The position numbers were made by a program, and so were the translations under genes. A DNA stretch of 64,000 nt from Colocasia esculenta (taxonomy: Eukaryota; Streptophyta; Magnoliopsida; Alismatales; Araceae), in the NCBI GenBank assembly GCA_014218235.1, contig CM024758.1, positions 70,380,206 to 70,444,205 of the forward strand, written 5' to 3'. Numbering within the stretch: the first letter of the stretch is position 1; each line of letters starts with the position of its first letter. This document shows positions 45,742 through 57,500 of the stretch, in pieces. The notes under the pieces were generated by a model that had not been told where the DNA came from, did not search any database, and saw only the letters and a list, made by a program, of their open reading frames with translations.

Positions 45742-46840
45742 TCAAACACCCTGCAAGAAATGACAGGAACCATTGGTGCTTTTTCTATCTACTTTGCATC
45801 CAGTATAATTAGCATCAGTATATCCAATTAAATTTATCATACATGATCTTAGATACCATAGACCTAATTCATATATATGTGCTAAATATCTAAAAATCCT
45901 TTTGACTGAAATTAAATGGGATTCTTTTAGATCTGCTTGGTACCTAGCACACATGCATACACTAAATAAAATGTCTAGTCTAGAAGTAGTTAAGTATAGT
46001 AGAGAACCGATCATTCCTCTGTAAGATTTCTGATCTACTTTCTTACCTTGATAATTACTATCTAACATAGTGGAAGTGCTCATTGGAGTGGTTAGATGCT
46101 TTATTTGTTCAAAACCAAACTTCTTTAGTAAATCCTTGATGTACTTGTTTTGATTGATGTGGGTTCCCTCCTTGTCTTGTTTGATTTGGAGTCCAAGGAA
46201 GTAAGTCAATTCCAAACTCATCTCGAATTCTCCCTGCATTAATTCTTTAAAGCACTTGCAAAGAGATTCATCAGTAGCTCCGAAAATGATGTCATCAACA
46301 TATATTTGCACAATTAAGGTATTTTGAGAGCATGATTTAATAAACAAAGTGCTATCTACTTTGCCTATTATGAAACCATGTTTTAAAAGAAATGCACTTA
46401 TTCTTTCATACCAAGCTCTAGGTGATTGTTGAAGAACATATAATGCCTTATGCAATTTGAAAACATGATTAGGATGGTCTATGTCTTCAAAGGCAGGAGG
46501 TTGTTCAACATAGACTTCCTCTTTTATAAAACCATTTAAAAATATAGATTTCACATCCATTTGAAATAATTTTAAATCAAATGCAGATAAATATGCTAAT
46601 AAAATCCGAATAGTCTCAAGTCTAGCTACTAGTGCATAGTTTCATCAAAATCAATGCCCTCCTCTTGGGAATAGCCTTGAGCTACCAGTCTAGCCTTATT
46701 TCTAGTAATGACACCAGATTCATCTATTTTGTTTCTGAACACCCATTTCGCGCCAATAACATGATGATCTGATGGCCTAGGCACTAGGGACCAAACCTGG
46801 TTTCTCTTGAACTGAATCAGTTCATCTTCCATGGCTAAAA
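45742..46840 (-). pseudogene. C3 reverse transcriptase and RNase H start
   Basis: Frame 46832-46629 begins the RT (WVFRNKIDESGVITRNKARLVAQGYSQEE in part). After a shift near 46635, the 272-codon frame 46560-45742 runs through VKLFKLHKALYVL-type blocks, YVDDIIFGATDESLC with both catalytic aspartates, TPMSTS, MIGSLLYLTTSRLDI and the RNase H beginning GYTDANYTGCKVDRKST. This is the longest intact pol frame in the window. Confidence 0.9.
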
Positions 46841-48074
46841 TCTAAGATTCATCAGTCAGTGCCCCATTGACTGTCTTGGGCTCAATTTGAGAAACAAAAG
46901 GCTAAATAATCACAGGAATAGCATTACCTCTAGTTCTTACCCCTACATTGGATCTCCAACGATTTTTTTTTTTTTGATGATCTTTCTTATATCTCCATTC
47001 CCTAGGAAGATCCTCATGGATTATATCTTTTTGTTGTACTTTTTCCAAGGGTGGATCTTCATTATCTTTGATAGATACCTCTTGCATTTTCTTGGATAGG
47101 TCCTCTGTACCTTCTCATCACTAACAATTTTATTTCTCAAGGAAGGGTTAGATTCATCAAATATAACATGTACAGTTTGTTCAATTAATAAACTTCTTTT
47201 ATTAAAAACTCTATAACCTTTGGGTTAGAAGTATAACCTAGAAAAATACCTTCATCTGATTTTGGATCTAGCTTACTAGTGTTTGTCTTACCATTGTTGT
47301 GAATGAAGCAAGGACATCCAAATATCCTCAAATGACTGATCTTGGGCTTCTTTTCCTTGTACAGCTCATATGTTATCTTCTATAATGTAGGCCTTATCAT
47401 TGCTCTATTTATTATGTAGCATGCCATAGTAACTACCTCTGCTCAAAAGTATCTTGGCAAGTTGTATTCAGATAGCATGGTTCTTGTTATATCCAAAAAT
47501 GTTCCATTTTTCCTCTTAACTACTCCATTTTGTTTTGGTGTTCTTGGTGCTTAGAAATTATACTCGATTCCTAGATCATCACATAATTCAACAAACTTGT
47601 CATCCTGAAATTCTCCTCCATGATCTGATCGAAGACTTATAAGATTGAACTTCTTATCTTTTGAAGTAGCTTGCTAAACTTGACAAATGCTTCAAAAGTG
47701 TTATCCTTGTGTTCTAGAAATGAGACCCATGTGTATCTTGAGAAATCATCAACAATAACAAATCCAAAATTTTTGCCACCTATACTGGTAGTCCTCATAG
47801 GTCCAAATAAATCCATGTGGAGTTGTTCTAGAGGCTTGGATGTGGTGACAGTTGTCTTTGATTTGAAGGATGCTTTGGCATGTTTTGCCTTAACACATGG
47901 TCTATAAATTTTATCAAGTCTTGAGTTAATCTTTGGTAAGCCTTCCACTAAGTCATGCTTGATGAGCTTTCTGATTCCATCCAGACTGGCATGACCTAAT
48001 CTCTTGTGCCAAATTTCTACATTTTGCTCTTTACTTGCTGCCAAGCATACATCTTGACCTTTCAGATCTTCCAA
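46841..48074 (-). pseudogene. C3 integrase and linker
   Basis: Frame 48074-47637 includes the zinc-region part IWHKRLGHASLDGIRKL and core FVIVDDFSRYTWV. RSDHGGEFQDD follows near 47620 in another frame, then PKQNGVVKRKN, where the family has A/S-E-R: the catalytic glutamate is replaced by lysine. FGCPCFIHN and EGIFLGYTSNPKGYRVFN occur near 47220-47310. The acidic linker has DLPREWRYKKDH, followed by a 13-base T run at about 46964. Confidence 0.82.
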
Positions 48075-48425
48075 TCATAAGACATAAAGATTTCTCTCTA
48101 TGTAGGCTTCAAAAACAGTTATTCTTTCCTTGATGATTAGACACTTGGATTCTTGGAACTTAACTTGATGACCCTTGTCGCATAACTGACTTATGCTAAT
48201 CAAATGTGTTTCAGACCTTCAACGCAAAGTACTTCTATCAGTGTCTTTTCTTTGCTTCCAACTGATCCACAACCAATTACTGACCATTTTCCATTATCTC
48301 CATATGCCACTATTCTTCTTTAGTCTTGATAGATGAAAACAATTTCTTATTTCCTATCATATGCCTTGAGCACCCACACTCCAGGTACCATTTTGATGCT
48401 CTAAGGCTCTCTTGGCAATCAGATC
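48075..48425 (-). pseudogene. C3 protease, active site destroyed
   Basis: Near 48385 the minus strand reads KWYLECGCSRHM where copia proteases have WYLDSGCSRHM. The catalytic Asp is Glu and the Ser is Cys. The remaining fold (CVEGLKH-like, ISISQLCDKGHQ-like) is broken by shifts. Confidence 0.75.
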
Positions 48426-50156
48426 AATGAGATTTAGGTACCTAAGTTCTTTTGGGTCCTGATTGGTTAGCTTCAATAGACATACCTTTCGGAATCCACT
48501 TTAGGTGTTTAGTTGTACATGTGCTTTTAGTATGACCAAGTTTGTTACAATGAGTGCAACAAGTAATATTATTTAATATTTTGCTTACTTTATTTTTTTT
48601 TCCCTTTTTTGCTTGGAACTAGGTTCCTGTTTAGCTATAAATTTTGGTAACGGATATTTTTCACGATATATAATTTTTTCTTCATTTTCTAATGGTTTAT
48701 AACCAATTCTTTCTTCTTACCCGATCTTCTTGCACCTTTTAGTATTAATGAAGATCTTCCATTAGTAATATTTCGATTGTAGCTATTAAATATTCATTGC
48801 CTTTTGTTAATATTTCTATTTCCTCTTTTGACTTAATTATAGGTCCTAATTTTCTAAACTTAGTATTTTGTCATTTTTGCTGTTTACATCTTCACATAAC
48901 AACTCATTTCTTCTTTTTAATTCTTGAATTTGTTTTTCTAGTTGTTCCATTTCAGATTTTAAGTTTGAGTTGGTTATTCGAGACATGCAAAATTTTTCTT
49001 GATGGATTTAAAATGTTTGCATACATCTCTATATTTTCCATATATATCATTGAAAGCTTCTTCCAAATTATCAGAATAAAATCATTACATAAAGTAAAAG
49101 AAGAGTCAGATATTACCTTATCATCAATGTTGGCCATAAAGGCTAGGTTAGCCTTTTCTTCTTCTTCCACATTGGAGGTTGACTCTGCTTGAGTCTACTC
49201 ATTGCTCCAGGCAGCAGCCATCGCCTTTTTTTTATATTTCTTGAACTTTTTGGTGTTTTCTTTTTATTGTTTTCTACCTTCTTTAGTTTGGACAATTAGC
49301 TTTGAGATGTCCATGTTTCTTACATTCGTAGTAAATAGGCCCAATCCTTTTGAACTGTTTGTCTTTCTTGAAGTTCCTTCTTCCTGGCTGATACTTCTTC
49401 CTGGCTAGTATTCTTTGTAGTCGTCTGGAAAGGAAGGCTTCTTCTTCTTCACTATCTTCTTCACTTCTTTCATCTTCTGAGTCACTTTTAGAAGTGTTCT
49501 TTACTGCTTTCAAAGCATTGTTACATTTTTTCTTGGTGGAGGATTTTCCTAACCTATCCATATTTATCTTATGAGTCATTACAGACCCAATGAGTTTTTC
49601 GAGCGACAAAGCCAGGAGATCATTTGCTTCCTCTATGACTGTAACCTTGGGAGTCCATAAAGTTGGTAAGGATCTTAGGATATTCCTTACCATGTCTCCT
49701 ATCTCATACCTTTTCCCAAGCCCAGCCAGGCCATTTGTGATATCGGTGAATCAACTGTACATTTGGGAGATGGATCTCCTAAATACTTGAAACTTTTCAT
49801 ATTTTACTACAAATATATCTATTCTGGTTTCTTTTTACTTTATATGTTCCTTCATAGGTAAGTATCAGCTTATCCCACATTTCTTTGGTCGACTTGCATG
49901 CAGATATTCTATTGAATTCCTTCTTACTTAACGAGCAACATAATATACTCTTGGCCTTCCTATTCTGAGACATCATTTTCTTGTCACCATCTGTCTAGTT
50001 CTCTTTGGAGTTCAGAACTATTAGATCTCCATCTTCTATTATAGTCTAGACCTTGAAGAAAGAACTCCATTCTAGTCTTCCAATAGTTGTAGTCTTCTCT
50101 GCCGAACAATGGAGGCCAGTTGACAAATGACCCTCTGCATATCCTTGAGCTAACAT
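48426..50156 (-). pseudogene. C3 gag, broken
   Basis: The ATG at 50156 opens MLAQGYAEG, matching C2 MAAQGYAEG. The capsid part VRNILRSLPTLWTPKVTVIEEAND lies in 49693-49283. The first knuckle reads YYECKKHGHLKANC, with its first cysteine lost. The coiled-coil region runs 48950-48800 and the second knuckle, CTHCNKLGHTKSTC, is near 48540. Several shifts and stops occur. Confidence 0.82.
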
Positions 50157-50205
50157 TTGATCTTTGCACTTCAGATCGTGATATCTACTTGCGTGAAGAG
50201 ACCTT

Positions 50206-50217
50206 GCTCTGATACCA
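50206..50217 (-). other. C3 primer-binding site
   Basis: TGGTATCAGAGC on the minus strand, two bases from the LTR terminus GGTCAACA. Confidence 0.93.
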
Positions 50218-50219
50218 CT

Positions 50220-51466
50220 TGTTGACCAAGTTGCAAGCCTAGAGGCAGGTGAATGGATTGCAAAAATTCATCTATAAAAATTTTTGTAACAAACAACTTT
50301 AGATAGAAACACTAAACGCAGGTGTTAGAGTCAGTGAGCAGCAAAATAAGATAAAACAATCACACAAACAATGCACAAGAGTTATATCCTAGTTCGGATC
50401 TCCTATCACCAGAAGTCCTACGTCCAGTCTCCAAGAAACTACTTGGGATTCCACAAACCAAAGATACAGTCCCCCTTATGAACACTTACACCACTAGACG
50501 CAAGCTGGTCTTCTCTTCAAACCCAAAGAGGCAGTACAACCACCTGTACCAACAGGTGTTCTCTTAAACAAGGGGAACAAAACACCTACTAACAGCAGGT
50601 CTTCTCTTCGCATAGGAAGAGGAACACTCTGAAAGGAGAAATGTTATACAACAAAGCCTTACTTGATCTGAGGTAAGAACTAAGAGAGAGAAGAGTAGAA
50701 CTATGATGCTGCTCTCTCAGAAACAACAAGCTCTCAACGAAAAATAGAAATGAAGGCTTCAGGAGAGCTCAGAGCAGATGGACTTGGAGTGAGGGTGCAC
50801 TGCTCTTCTTATCTGAATGGTGGTGAAAATATCTGTTTGTACACTTGTGTATCTGTATCTCTATATGTTTGTTCTTCACAGCCATCGTCCTCTTATAAGC
50901 ATTCCTTCTTTCTTCAGATGTAACCGTTGAGATATCCGTTGTCTCTCATTTCTTGATGCTCGTTTCCATGCAGTTGCAGTAGGTCTAATGTACGAGGAGT
51001 GCTTGACTACCGAAAACTTGTAGACATTAAATGTTTGGATAGAGAAAGAGACACAGAGAGAGAGAGAGAGAGATCATATGGATATCTTCTGTGTCAGTCA
51101 ACGTAACATGTCCAACGTTGTAGTCATGTGCGACTACCGGAAACCTGCATGCATTAAATGTTAAGAGAGAAGTCTTCAGTCAACGAACAAAAGGTGTTAT
51201 ACAAAAATAGATACATCCATTCTGTCACCATTTAAAGTTGTAGACGACAATGTCATGAAAATGGTAAACAATGCAAGATGATGTGAATGGAACTATATTC
51301 GTTGATAGACCATACATAAGAGAGTATCTTTGAAAAGTTTCCGTAAGAAAGATATGTAACAGATAGGGGAAATTTGAAATGCACATCTTAAAAATAATTT
51401 GAAAATATTGCACGCCAAGATTGATAAAAGCTTATTCATAAAGGCAGTCAATTAATACAATGATTA
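50220..51466 (-). repeat. C3 5' LTR, truncated
   Basis: It matches 41984-43310 and stops at ACAATGATTA, where C4 begins, so the U3 arrays are missing. Promoter: TTATAAG at 50893-50899 with intact CCGTTG at 50924 and 50936. A (GA)n microsatellite lies at 51050-51072. Confidence 0.88.
50893..50941 (-). promoter_or_regulatory. C3 5' LTR core promoter
   Basis: The TATA box TTATAAG is followed upstream in element sense by two intact CCGTTG boxes 12 bases apart, the same layout as C1. Confidence 0.55.
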
Positions 51467-51817
51467 TGTTGCCCAGATAGCAAGCCCAGAGGGGGGTGAA
51501 TGGATTGCTAAAAAAAAATCTTACGACTAATACTTGTAAAGAAAAGGCTTGACAGGAAACACTAAGTTCGATAGTCAGAGTTAGTGTAGCATGAAGACAC
51601 AAACGTAATCCCACAAACAACATGAGATTTTTTTATCCGGTTCGGACCTTCTATCCAAAGAGTCCTACGTCCAGTCCAAGCAACAACTGGGTTTCCACTA
51701 AACAAGGGTACAGTCCCCCTTATGGACACTTACACATCCAGCAACAGCTAGCCTTCTCTCTCTACAAGAAGAGGAATTACACCATCTGATTTGACAGGTC
51801 TTCTCTTCACAACCCGA
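51467..51817 (-). repeat. C4: copia LTR fragment (U5/R part)
   Basis: TGTTGCCCAGATAGCAAGCC and the G-tract closely resemble the C1 LTR start, and later blocks (GTCCTACGTCCAGTCC, ACAAGGGTACAGTCCCCCTT) are shared with C1-C3. The rest is missing, replaced by T1 at 51818. Confidence 0.8.
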
Positions 51818-52022
51818 TGTGAGACCCAACCAGCAAACTGGCTCAACAACCGTGCCAGTTGGTAGACTCCTAGGAAGGTCACCCATCCTGGGACTACTCA
51901 ACTGAGCACGCTTAACTTCAGAGTTCTTTTCCTGCTCGAGCTCTGAAAATGACTACTAGTCCGGATTGTTGGTAGTCTACTGATTTAGTCCATTTAACAT
52001 ATTCTTATATGGGTGTGTTACA
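51818..52022 (-). repeat. T1 3' LTR (plus-strand left)
   Basis: It runs from TGTGAGACCCAACC to TGTGTTACA. The minus-strand purine stretch AAGAGGGTAATT just inside is the likely polypurine tract. Confidence 0.9.
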
Positions 52023-52235
52023 ATTACCCTCTTATATAAGCGACGTCCTCGTCGCTGCTCACATATAGCACACAATCAAACCCAGGCAGGCAGGATTCTA
52101 GAGGTGGCCCCCACAGGCTCAAGAGGTGCTCTCACACTATGTAGCACTTTGTGCATTATGGCCTCAAGAGGTGGCTCCAAAAGCATAGCACTTTGCTTGT
52201 GTGGCACTTAGTTCCTGCACTTCCGACTGGGCAAG

Positions 52236-52247
52236 GCTCTGATACCA
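52236..52247 (-). other. T1 primer-binding site
   Basis: TGGTATCAGAGC on the minus strand, two bases from the right LTR. Confidence 0.92.
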
Positions 52248-52249
52248 TT

Positions 52250-52455
52250 TGTGACGACCCAACCAGCAAAATGGCTCAACAACCGTGCCGTTGGTAGACT
52301 TCCCAGGAAGGTCACCACCAATCCTGGGACTACTCCCAACTGAGCACGCTTAACTTCAGAGTTCTTTTCCTGCTCGAGCTCTGAAAATGACTAGTCCAGG
52401 TTGTTGGTAGTCTACTGATTTAGTCCATTAACATATTCTTATATGAGGTGTTACA
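52250..52455 (-). repeat. T1 5' LTR (plus-strand right)
   Basis: It starts TGTGACGACCCAACC and ends GAGGTGTTACA; close to the left copy, with about a dozen small differences. Confidence 0.9.
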
Positions 52456-53586
52456 ATCTGCGACGACCCTCCTTATACCGGTACGATTATACCAATCCAC
52501 GTCGGTATAGTGAGTCTCGTCACAGTGGGACATTGACCCAAGCACTAACACACATGATTGAGATGTTCAAAAATACAAAATTCAGAGTAGCGGAAGTAAA
52601 AAGACTACTTGTCATTTCATTTCATCATCCACATTTAACCATACAAGATCCATATAGCAAACTTAAAGCTAAAGTCCACATAATGAAATGCTAAAATCAG
52701 ATTTTTCATAGCTCGTCCACAATTACAATATAGTTCTACTACAATGTCTCATTACATACTATGAAAGCAAAAGTCACAACGGCGACTCCACCAAGCTACT
52801 CGCCACGCTCAGAGTCCCTCTCCTGTCTCTTCCAAAGGTGTCGGTCACCAACTAACCTGTACGCCGAAGCAAGGAGTGAGTCTAAAAGAGATCAGCAGAT
52901 AACTCCATACACATCATTCATGCATACATCACAGTAGGTTCTACGTTCCAATTCACGAAGCAAAACATATAGCATGATTGAACATTGATAAGAGACAACC
53001 CATCATGGTATTCTACAAAACCTAAAACATATGGTACATGATTTAAGACATTTCAAAATAAATATCCTATCACATGCTTACTACTCATTCAATCACAGTA
53101 AGCTACAAACCCGATAGCAACTAACATGGGGTTCTCACATGCATAAAAGGAAACACTCCTATCATGGTTCTACACATTCTTGCACATGCACACTATCATT
53201 CATACACTTTAAGGTCGTTTATAACATTATTTCATATTAACATATCATGGTTCACAATTTCACAATCTGGACACATGGTTTCACATGTTGCACAAGTACT
53301 CGTTCATAGTTCTCTTTTTACACATTGCACGTTTACACATATTCACACTACACAATTTACACATATCCACATTCACATTTCACAATTTAGTGGCCGTGAC
53401 ACATAGTCCAAAACCACCATTAGAAGGACACATCACATAACACATAACACATAGACGCCACCTAGGCATACAGTGACGGCTCTTGGATGCGCAGACCGGG
53501 GGAACAAGTCTCCACCCTAACCAGTGGTACTTGTGCACCTCCAGGATTTCACCTAATGCCCTTAGGATCTTAACACATTGAACCTT

Positions 53587-53606
53587 CCATGGGGACTTTT
53601 CCATGG
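53587..53606 (-). other. G6 hairpin at the conserved leader position
   Basis: CCATGG on both sides of an eight-base loop (GGACTTTT on the plus strand), followed in element sense by a GGTTCAATGTG block. It sits about 1.4 kb after the TATA box. The loop differs from GATTCCC, so homology with the other hairpins is possible, not certain. Confidence 0.4.
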
Positions 53607-54977
53607 TACGGTTCCACGGCCCTCTATGGAAGCAGTGTCACACAAGGCACATTCTTACACATTACACATGTCTTCACATTCTCTCACTTATTACATGGCT
53701 CTGTTTTTTATTCATGATATACTGTGACAGAAAGCAAACATTCAGTACCTTACACTAATCAGGTGAAACATACATAATTAACCATGTTCATATTAGCATG
53801 CGTTGAACACTCATTTCACATGAAAATTTCATAGGGCACTCTACAGTTATCCAAAAACATGAGAATTTAACCACAGACTAACTTCAGGTTTTTGATCACA
53901 CATGCAAAATTTTTATATTTTTTGGAGTCATAACATTTACAGAAATTAAGCCATTCGATCTCATGACATTTATAATTCAATTTATCATGGAAATATAATG
54001 AATGTTCGATTGACCGTTCACAGGTCTGTACTATCATTCATAATGTCACAGAAATTTTTGCCTGAAATTTTGGCACAACATGCAATTTTCGAAGTTTTAA
54101 AACAATCTAGGCATGCTTTCTATTTTTTAATACAGAAATTATAACAAGTTCATAATCATGGGAAAATTTTCCAAATTTCGGGACCTGGGACTGTCATGCA
54201 TTTACATCATCTGGAATTTTATGGATGGTCTAATTACACATGGATCATGCAAACAGTAAGCTACCATACCCATGATCTTCATTTCACATGTATTTCACTA
54301 ATTCTAACAACTTAGATAAATCACAGAAAATAAAGATCTCAACAAACACATTCCATTAACCATATTACATAACATATTGTGTTTACAATATCCTCATACG
54401 AAAATACATCGGAAATTTAATATGAGAGGAGAGAACAGCTCACTGCTGTCCTGAAGAACTTAACGGCATAGTTGGCCGTATGGGAGCTAACGGCAATATA
54501 TGGCCGCTAATGAAAGAGCTTGACGGCAAGGGATCTTGCCGCCAAGTTGTGGTCTCTGCACAAAAGACAGACGAGCTCCAAATACAAGAAGAATGGGGGG
54601 ATCCAGGACACGATAAAATCTCACGCATAAAAAGATTAAAAACCTCCTAGAACATACATGGACGAAGTGGGTGGGTTACTTGCCTTTCTACAAAAATCCA
54701 AAGGGATCTAAGTTGTTGTTGAAGCTCTCCTTGGGCACCCAGTACAAGAAGCCTCCACAAGTTCCTTCCTCCGGGTCCTAAGTCGATGCAGCTTCAGTCC
54801 AGTGTTTGGGAAGCCTTCCCCAATGTCAGACCCTCCTAGTAGCAGTGGATCGCCGGAAGAAGCCTTCAGTCGCCGGATTCAAGCTTGCAAGTTCAGTTTT
54901 CTTCCAGTTTTTGAGCTAGGGTTTCTCTCCTCCTTGAAAAGAGTCAAGAGAGGCTTTTTCTGGTGCAGAAAGGGTAG

Positions 54978-54985
54978 TTTATAGG
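54978..54985 (-). promoter_or_regulatory. TATA box of G6 LTR
   Basis: CCTATAAA on the minus strand, in a context like the G7 promoter. Confidence 0.5.
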
Positions 54986-55140
54986 AGGAGGGGTTGGGAT
55001 ATCCGGAGTGCTTGATGGGATGTTGAGAGCCGTTGGGGACTTCTCCACCCCAATGGTTGGGCTTGCTTGCCCCCGGAGTTTCGGGGTCTGCTGCACATGC
55101 ATGTAGAGAAGTAGACGTCCATTCTTGGCGTTTCATAGGC

Positions 55141-55200
55141 ATTGGCGTCCATCGAGGTGGACGCTGATCATCATGGACGTCCATCCATGTTGACGCCAAT
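55141..55200. repeat. Nested palindrome cluster in G6 U3
   Basis: ATTGGCGTC (55141-55149) pairs with GACGCCAAT (55192-55200). Inside, GCGTCCA/TGGACGC (55145-55151 and 55158-55164) forms a perfect seven-base stem. Confidence 0.75.
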
Positions 55201-55449
55201 TTGGACCTTCGGCCAGAACTTAGATCATGCAGAAAACATGCTTAACCTATACAATACCATGAAAGCTAGGTAGTATAGGTGTACACTACTACATCAGCTT
55301 CAAATAATATTTATTATCTAATTACACATATGCATACATAAGTATACTAGCTAATATGTACATAGCAATTCACATATGCATAAACACATGTTACACATAC
55401 CATGACTCAACAACAATAAATAGAATGACAACAAAATCGAGGGCCTCCA

Positions 55450-56150
55450 ACCTCTCCCCCTTAAGGAAACTTCGTCCTCGAAGTTTAAACAAAACTACGC
55501 AAAAAAACGGGGATACTTCTTCTTCATCGCATCCTCAAGCTCCCAAGTAGCCTCCTCTCGCGAGAAGTTCCGCCATAGAACTTTACCCCACAGACGCAAT
55601 ACTCTGTTCCGGAGATGCTGCACCTTCCGGTCAAGAATATCTACTGTTGCTCCACATATGACAGATCTGGCTGGATCTCCAGGCTCGTGGCTAATAATAT
55701 GAGATGATCTCGGACATACTTTCTGAGCATAGATACATGGAAAACGGGGTGAACACTAGCTAAAGCAACTCGGGGGTAAAGCTATCATATGCCACGTTGC
55801 CCAATCGTCTGAGAATCTCATACGGGCCAATGAATCTAGGGCTCAACTACTATGCCTGCCAAATCTAAACCACACCGCGCGTAGGCGATATCTTCAAGAA
55901 GACATGCTCACCTACCTCGAACTCTAGATCCTCTCTGTTGTCGGATAGCTCTTCTGCCTATCCTGTGCCACAACAAGCTCTTCCTGATAAGGTGGGTCTT
56001 ATCCGAAGTCTCCTGAACTAACTCCGGACCCGATCAACTGCCTATCGCCGGTCTCCTCCCATAAAAGGAGATCTGCAAGGCCTCCCATACAATGCCTCAA
56101 ATGGAGCCATAACAATGCTCGCATGAAAGTTGTTGTTGTATGCGTACTCC
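55450..56150 (-). pseudogene. G6 integrase C-terminus with chromodomain
   Basis: The polypurine tract TTAAGGGGGAGAGG (minus) adjoins the LTR. Upstream in element sense, near 55520-55640, the minus strand reads VQHLRNRVLRLWGKVLW and EEATWELEDAMKKKYP: a chromodomain-type tail as in G1. Near 55650-55700, CGATVDILDRK precedes it. Several shifts occur. Confidence 0.75.
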
Positions 56151-56800
56151 ACTAGAGGTAATGACGCTCCCAATCATCTTCCAATCCAGCACACACGCCC
56201 TCAACATATCCTCGAGCGGCTGGATAGTCCGCTCAGACTGTCTATCTGTCTGGGGATGAAACGGAACTGAGCTTCAGCTCCGAACTAAAGCATCCTGAAG
56301 ACCCTTCCACAACCTCGAAGTAAATCTCGGATCTCGATCCGAAATGATCGACTTCGGCACACCAATGCAATCTAATAATGCTACTAACATACAATCTAGC
56401 CAAAACGCTCAACCGACTGCTTCTTCTTCATAGGCAAGAAATGCGCAGTCTCGAGAATCTATCTACGACTACCAAATCGAGTCATTGCCCCATCTAGACG
56501 AGGCAAACCCGAAACAATCCATAGGACAGCTTCCCACTTCCATACTGGGATCTCCATCTTCTGCATAAGGCCAGATGGTCGCTGCCGCTCGGCTTTCACT
56601 TGCTGGCATACTAAACACCGGGATACATAATCTGCTACATCCCTCTTCATGCAGACCACCAAAAGGACCTCTTCAAATCCTGGTACTCTTGTGTTACCCG
56701 GATGAATAGAGAATCTCGACCTATGAGCCTCCGCTAACACATGCTCACGGACCTCTACTAAATCAGGGACACAGATGCGGTGATGAAACCTAATCAACCA
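56151..56800 (-). pseudogene. G6 integrase core and zinc module
   Basis: Frame 56797-56459 shows the HHCC zinc module (HRSRFSIHPGNTR, CLVCQQVKAERQRPSG). The core appears as ISDRDPR near 56340 and FHPQTDRQSERTIQ near 56230, with Gly changed to Arg in DGQ. Breaks occur after SGLPRLDG and elsewhere. Confidence 0.85.
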
Positions 56801-57500
56801 TCCTCATCACGAGCAATGCCCGCTTGCCCACTAACTCTTGGAGTCTAGGGTCGGCTTTCTGTGCTCGATCACCTCATCCAAACGAAGACCTAAGAGACAA
56901 ACTGAGCTACAAAAGCTGGCATAACGATGGCTCTAACTCAGTCAACGTGCAAGCAGCATCCCCAACATCTTCCAGTCCTACTGGAGAGATGGTCTCTTCC
57001 TACTCAGGGCATCAGCTACGACATTCGCCTCCCAGGGTGATTACTGAGGTCGAAGTCATAGTCCTTCAAGAACTCAATCCATCTTCTCTGCCTCAGTTTT
57101 AATTCTTTTGGGAGAAGAGATACTTCAAGCTCTTGTGGTCGGTGAACGCTCAAATCTGACACCCAAAAGATAGTGCCTCCAGATCTTTAGTGCATGAAAA
57201 CAGCTGCAAACTCCAATCATGGGTCGGATAGTTTCTTCTCATGCTCCTCAACTGACGAGAAGCATAACCACTACCCTTCCTAGCTGCATCAAACACAACC
57301 AAGGCCAATCCGAGACGCATCCGTATAGATAGCAAAACCCTCTACAACGCTCGGCAAGACTAACAACCGGAGCTGACGTGAGCTTAGTCTTCAACAATTG
57401 AAAACTACTCTCACACTTCTTAGGACCAGTCAAACTTCACTCCCTTTCTGGTCAGCTGTGTCAATGGGGCGGCGATGGATGAAAATCCTCAATAAATCGC
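56801..57500 (-). pseudogene. G6 RNase H, broken
   Basis: CESSFQLLKTKLTSAPV starts the RT/RNase H connection (about 57420). It is followed by LGLALVVFDAARKGSGYASRQLRSMRRNYPTHD in part, and further towards 57100 an SDHKSLKYLF-type end. At least three shifts break it. 56800-57100 is the variable linker towards integrase. Confidence 0.78.

Larger units (their letters stand above)
41984..51466 (-). mobile_element. C3: Ty1/copia element, right LTR truncated
   Basis: The left LTR is 2803 bases, the internal region 44787-50219 holds gag-pol in copia order, and the right LTR is cut at 51467 by another LTR. The five bases before the left LTR are GAGTT; the matching copy is lost. The gag start and coiled-coil layout match C1 and C2, so it is a relative with different LTRs and no extra ORF. 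Confidence 0.88.
51818..52455 (-). mobile_element. T1: TRIM element, 638 bp
   Basis: Direct repeats of 205 and 206 bases flank 227 bases that hold a PBS and a short purine tract but no coding frame. This is the definition of a terminal-repeat retrotransposon in miniature. Flanks (CCCGA at the left, ATCTG at the right) do not match, so no target duplication is visible; a recombination or deletion at one side is likely. Its LTR ends (TGTAACACC... and ...GGTCGTCACA on the element strand) resemble those of the gypsy LTRs nearby. Confidence 0.9.
52459..55449 (-). repeat. G6 LTR (3' LTR of a minus-strand gypsy element)
   Basis: The plus strand starts TGCGACGACCCTCC; the element-strand terminus GAGGGTCGTCGCA parallels the G7 end GAGGGTCGTTACA. 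A block near 53480-53640 is homologous to 60104-60230 of G7 in reverse orientation. It contains a TATA box at 54978-54985, a hairpin at 53587-53606 and palindrome clusters at 54460-54541 and 55120-55200. The right end is set by the polypurine tract. No genes; frames under 110 codons are unsupported. Confidence 0.78.
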
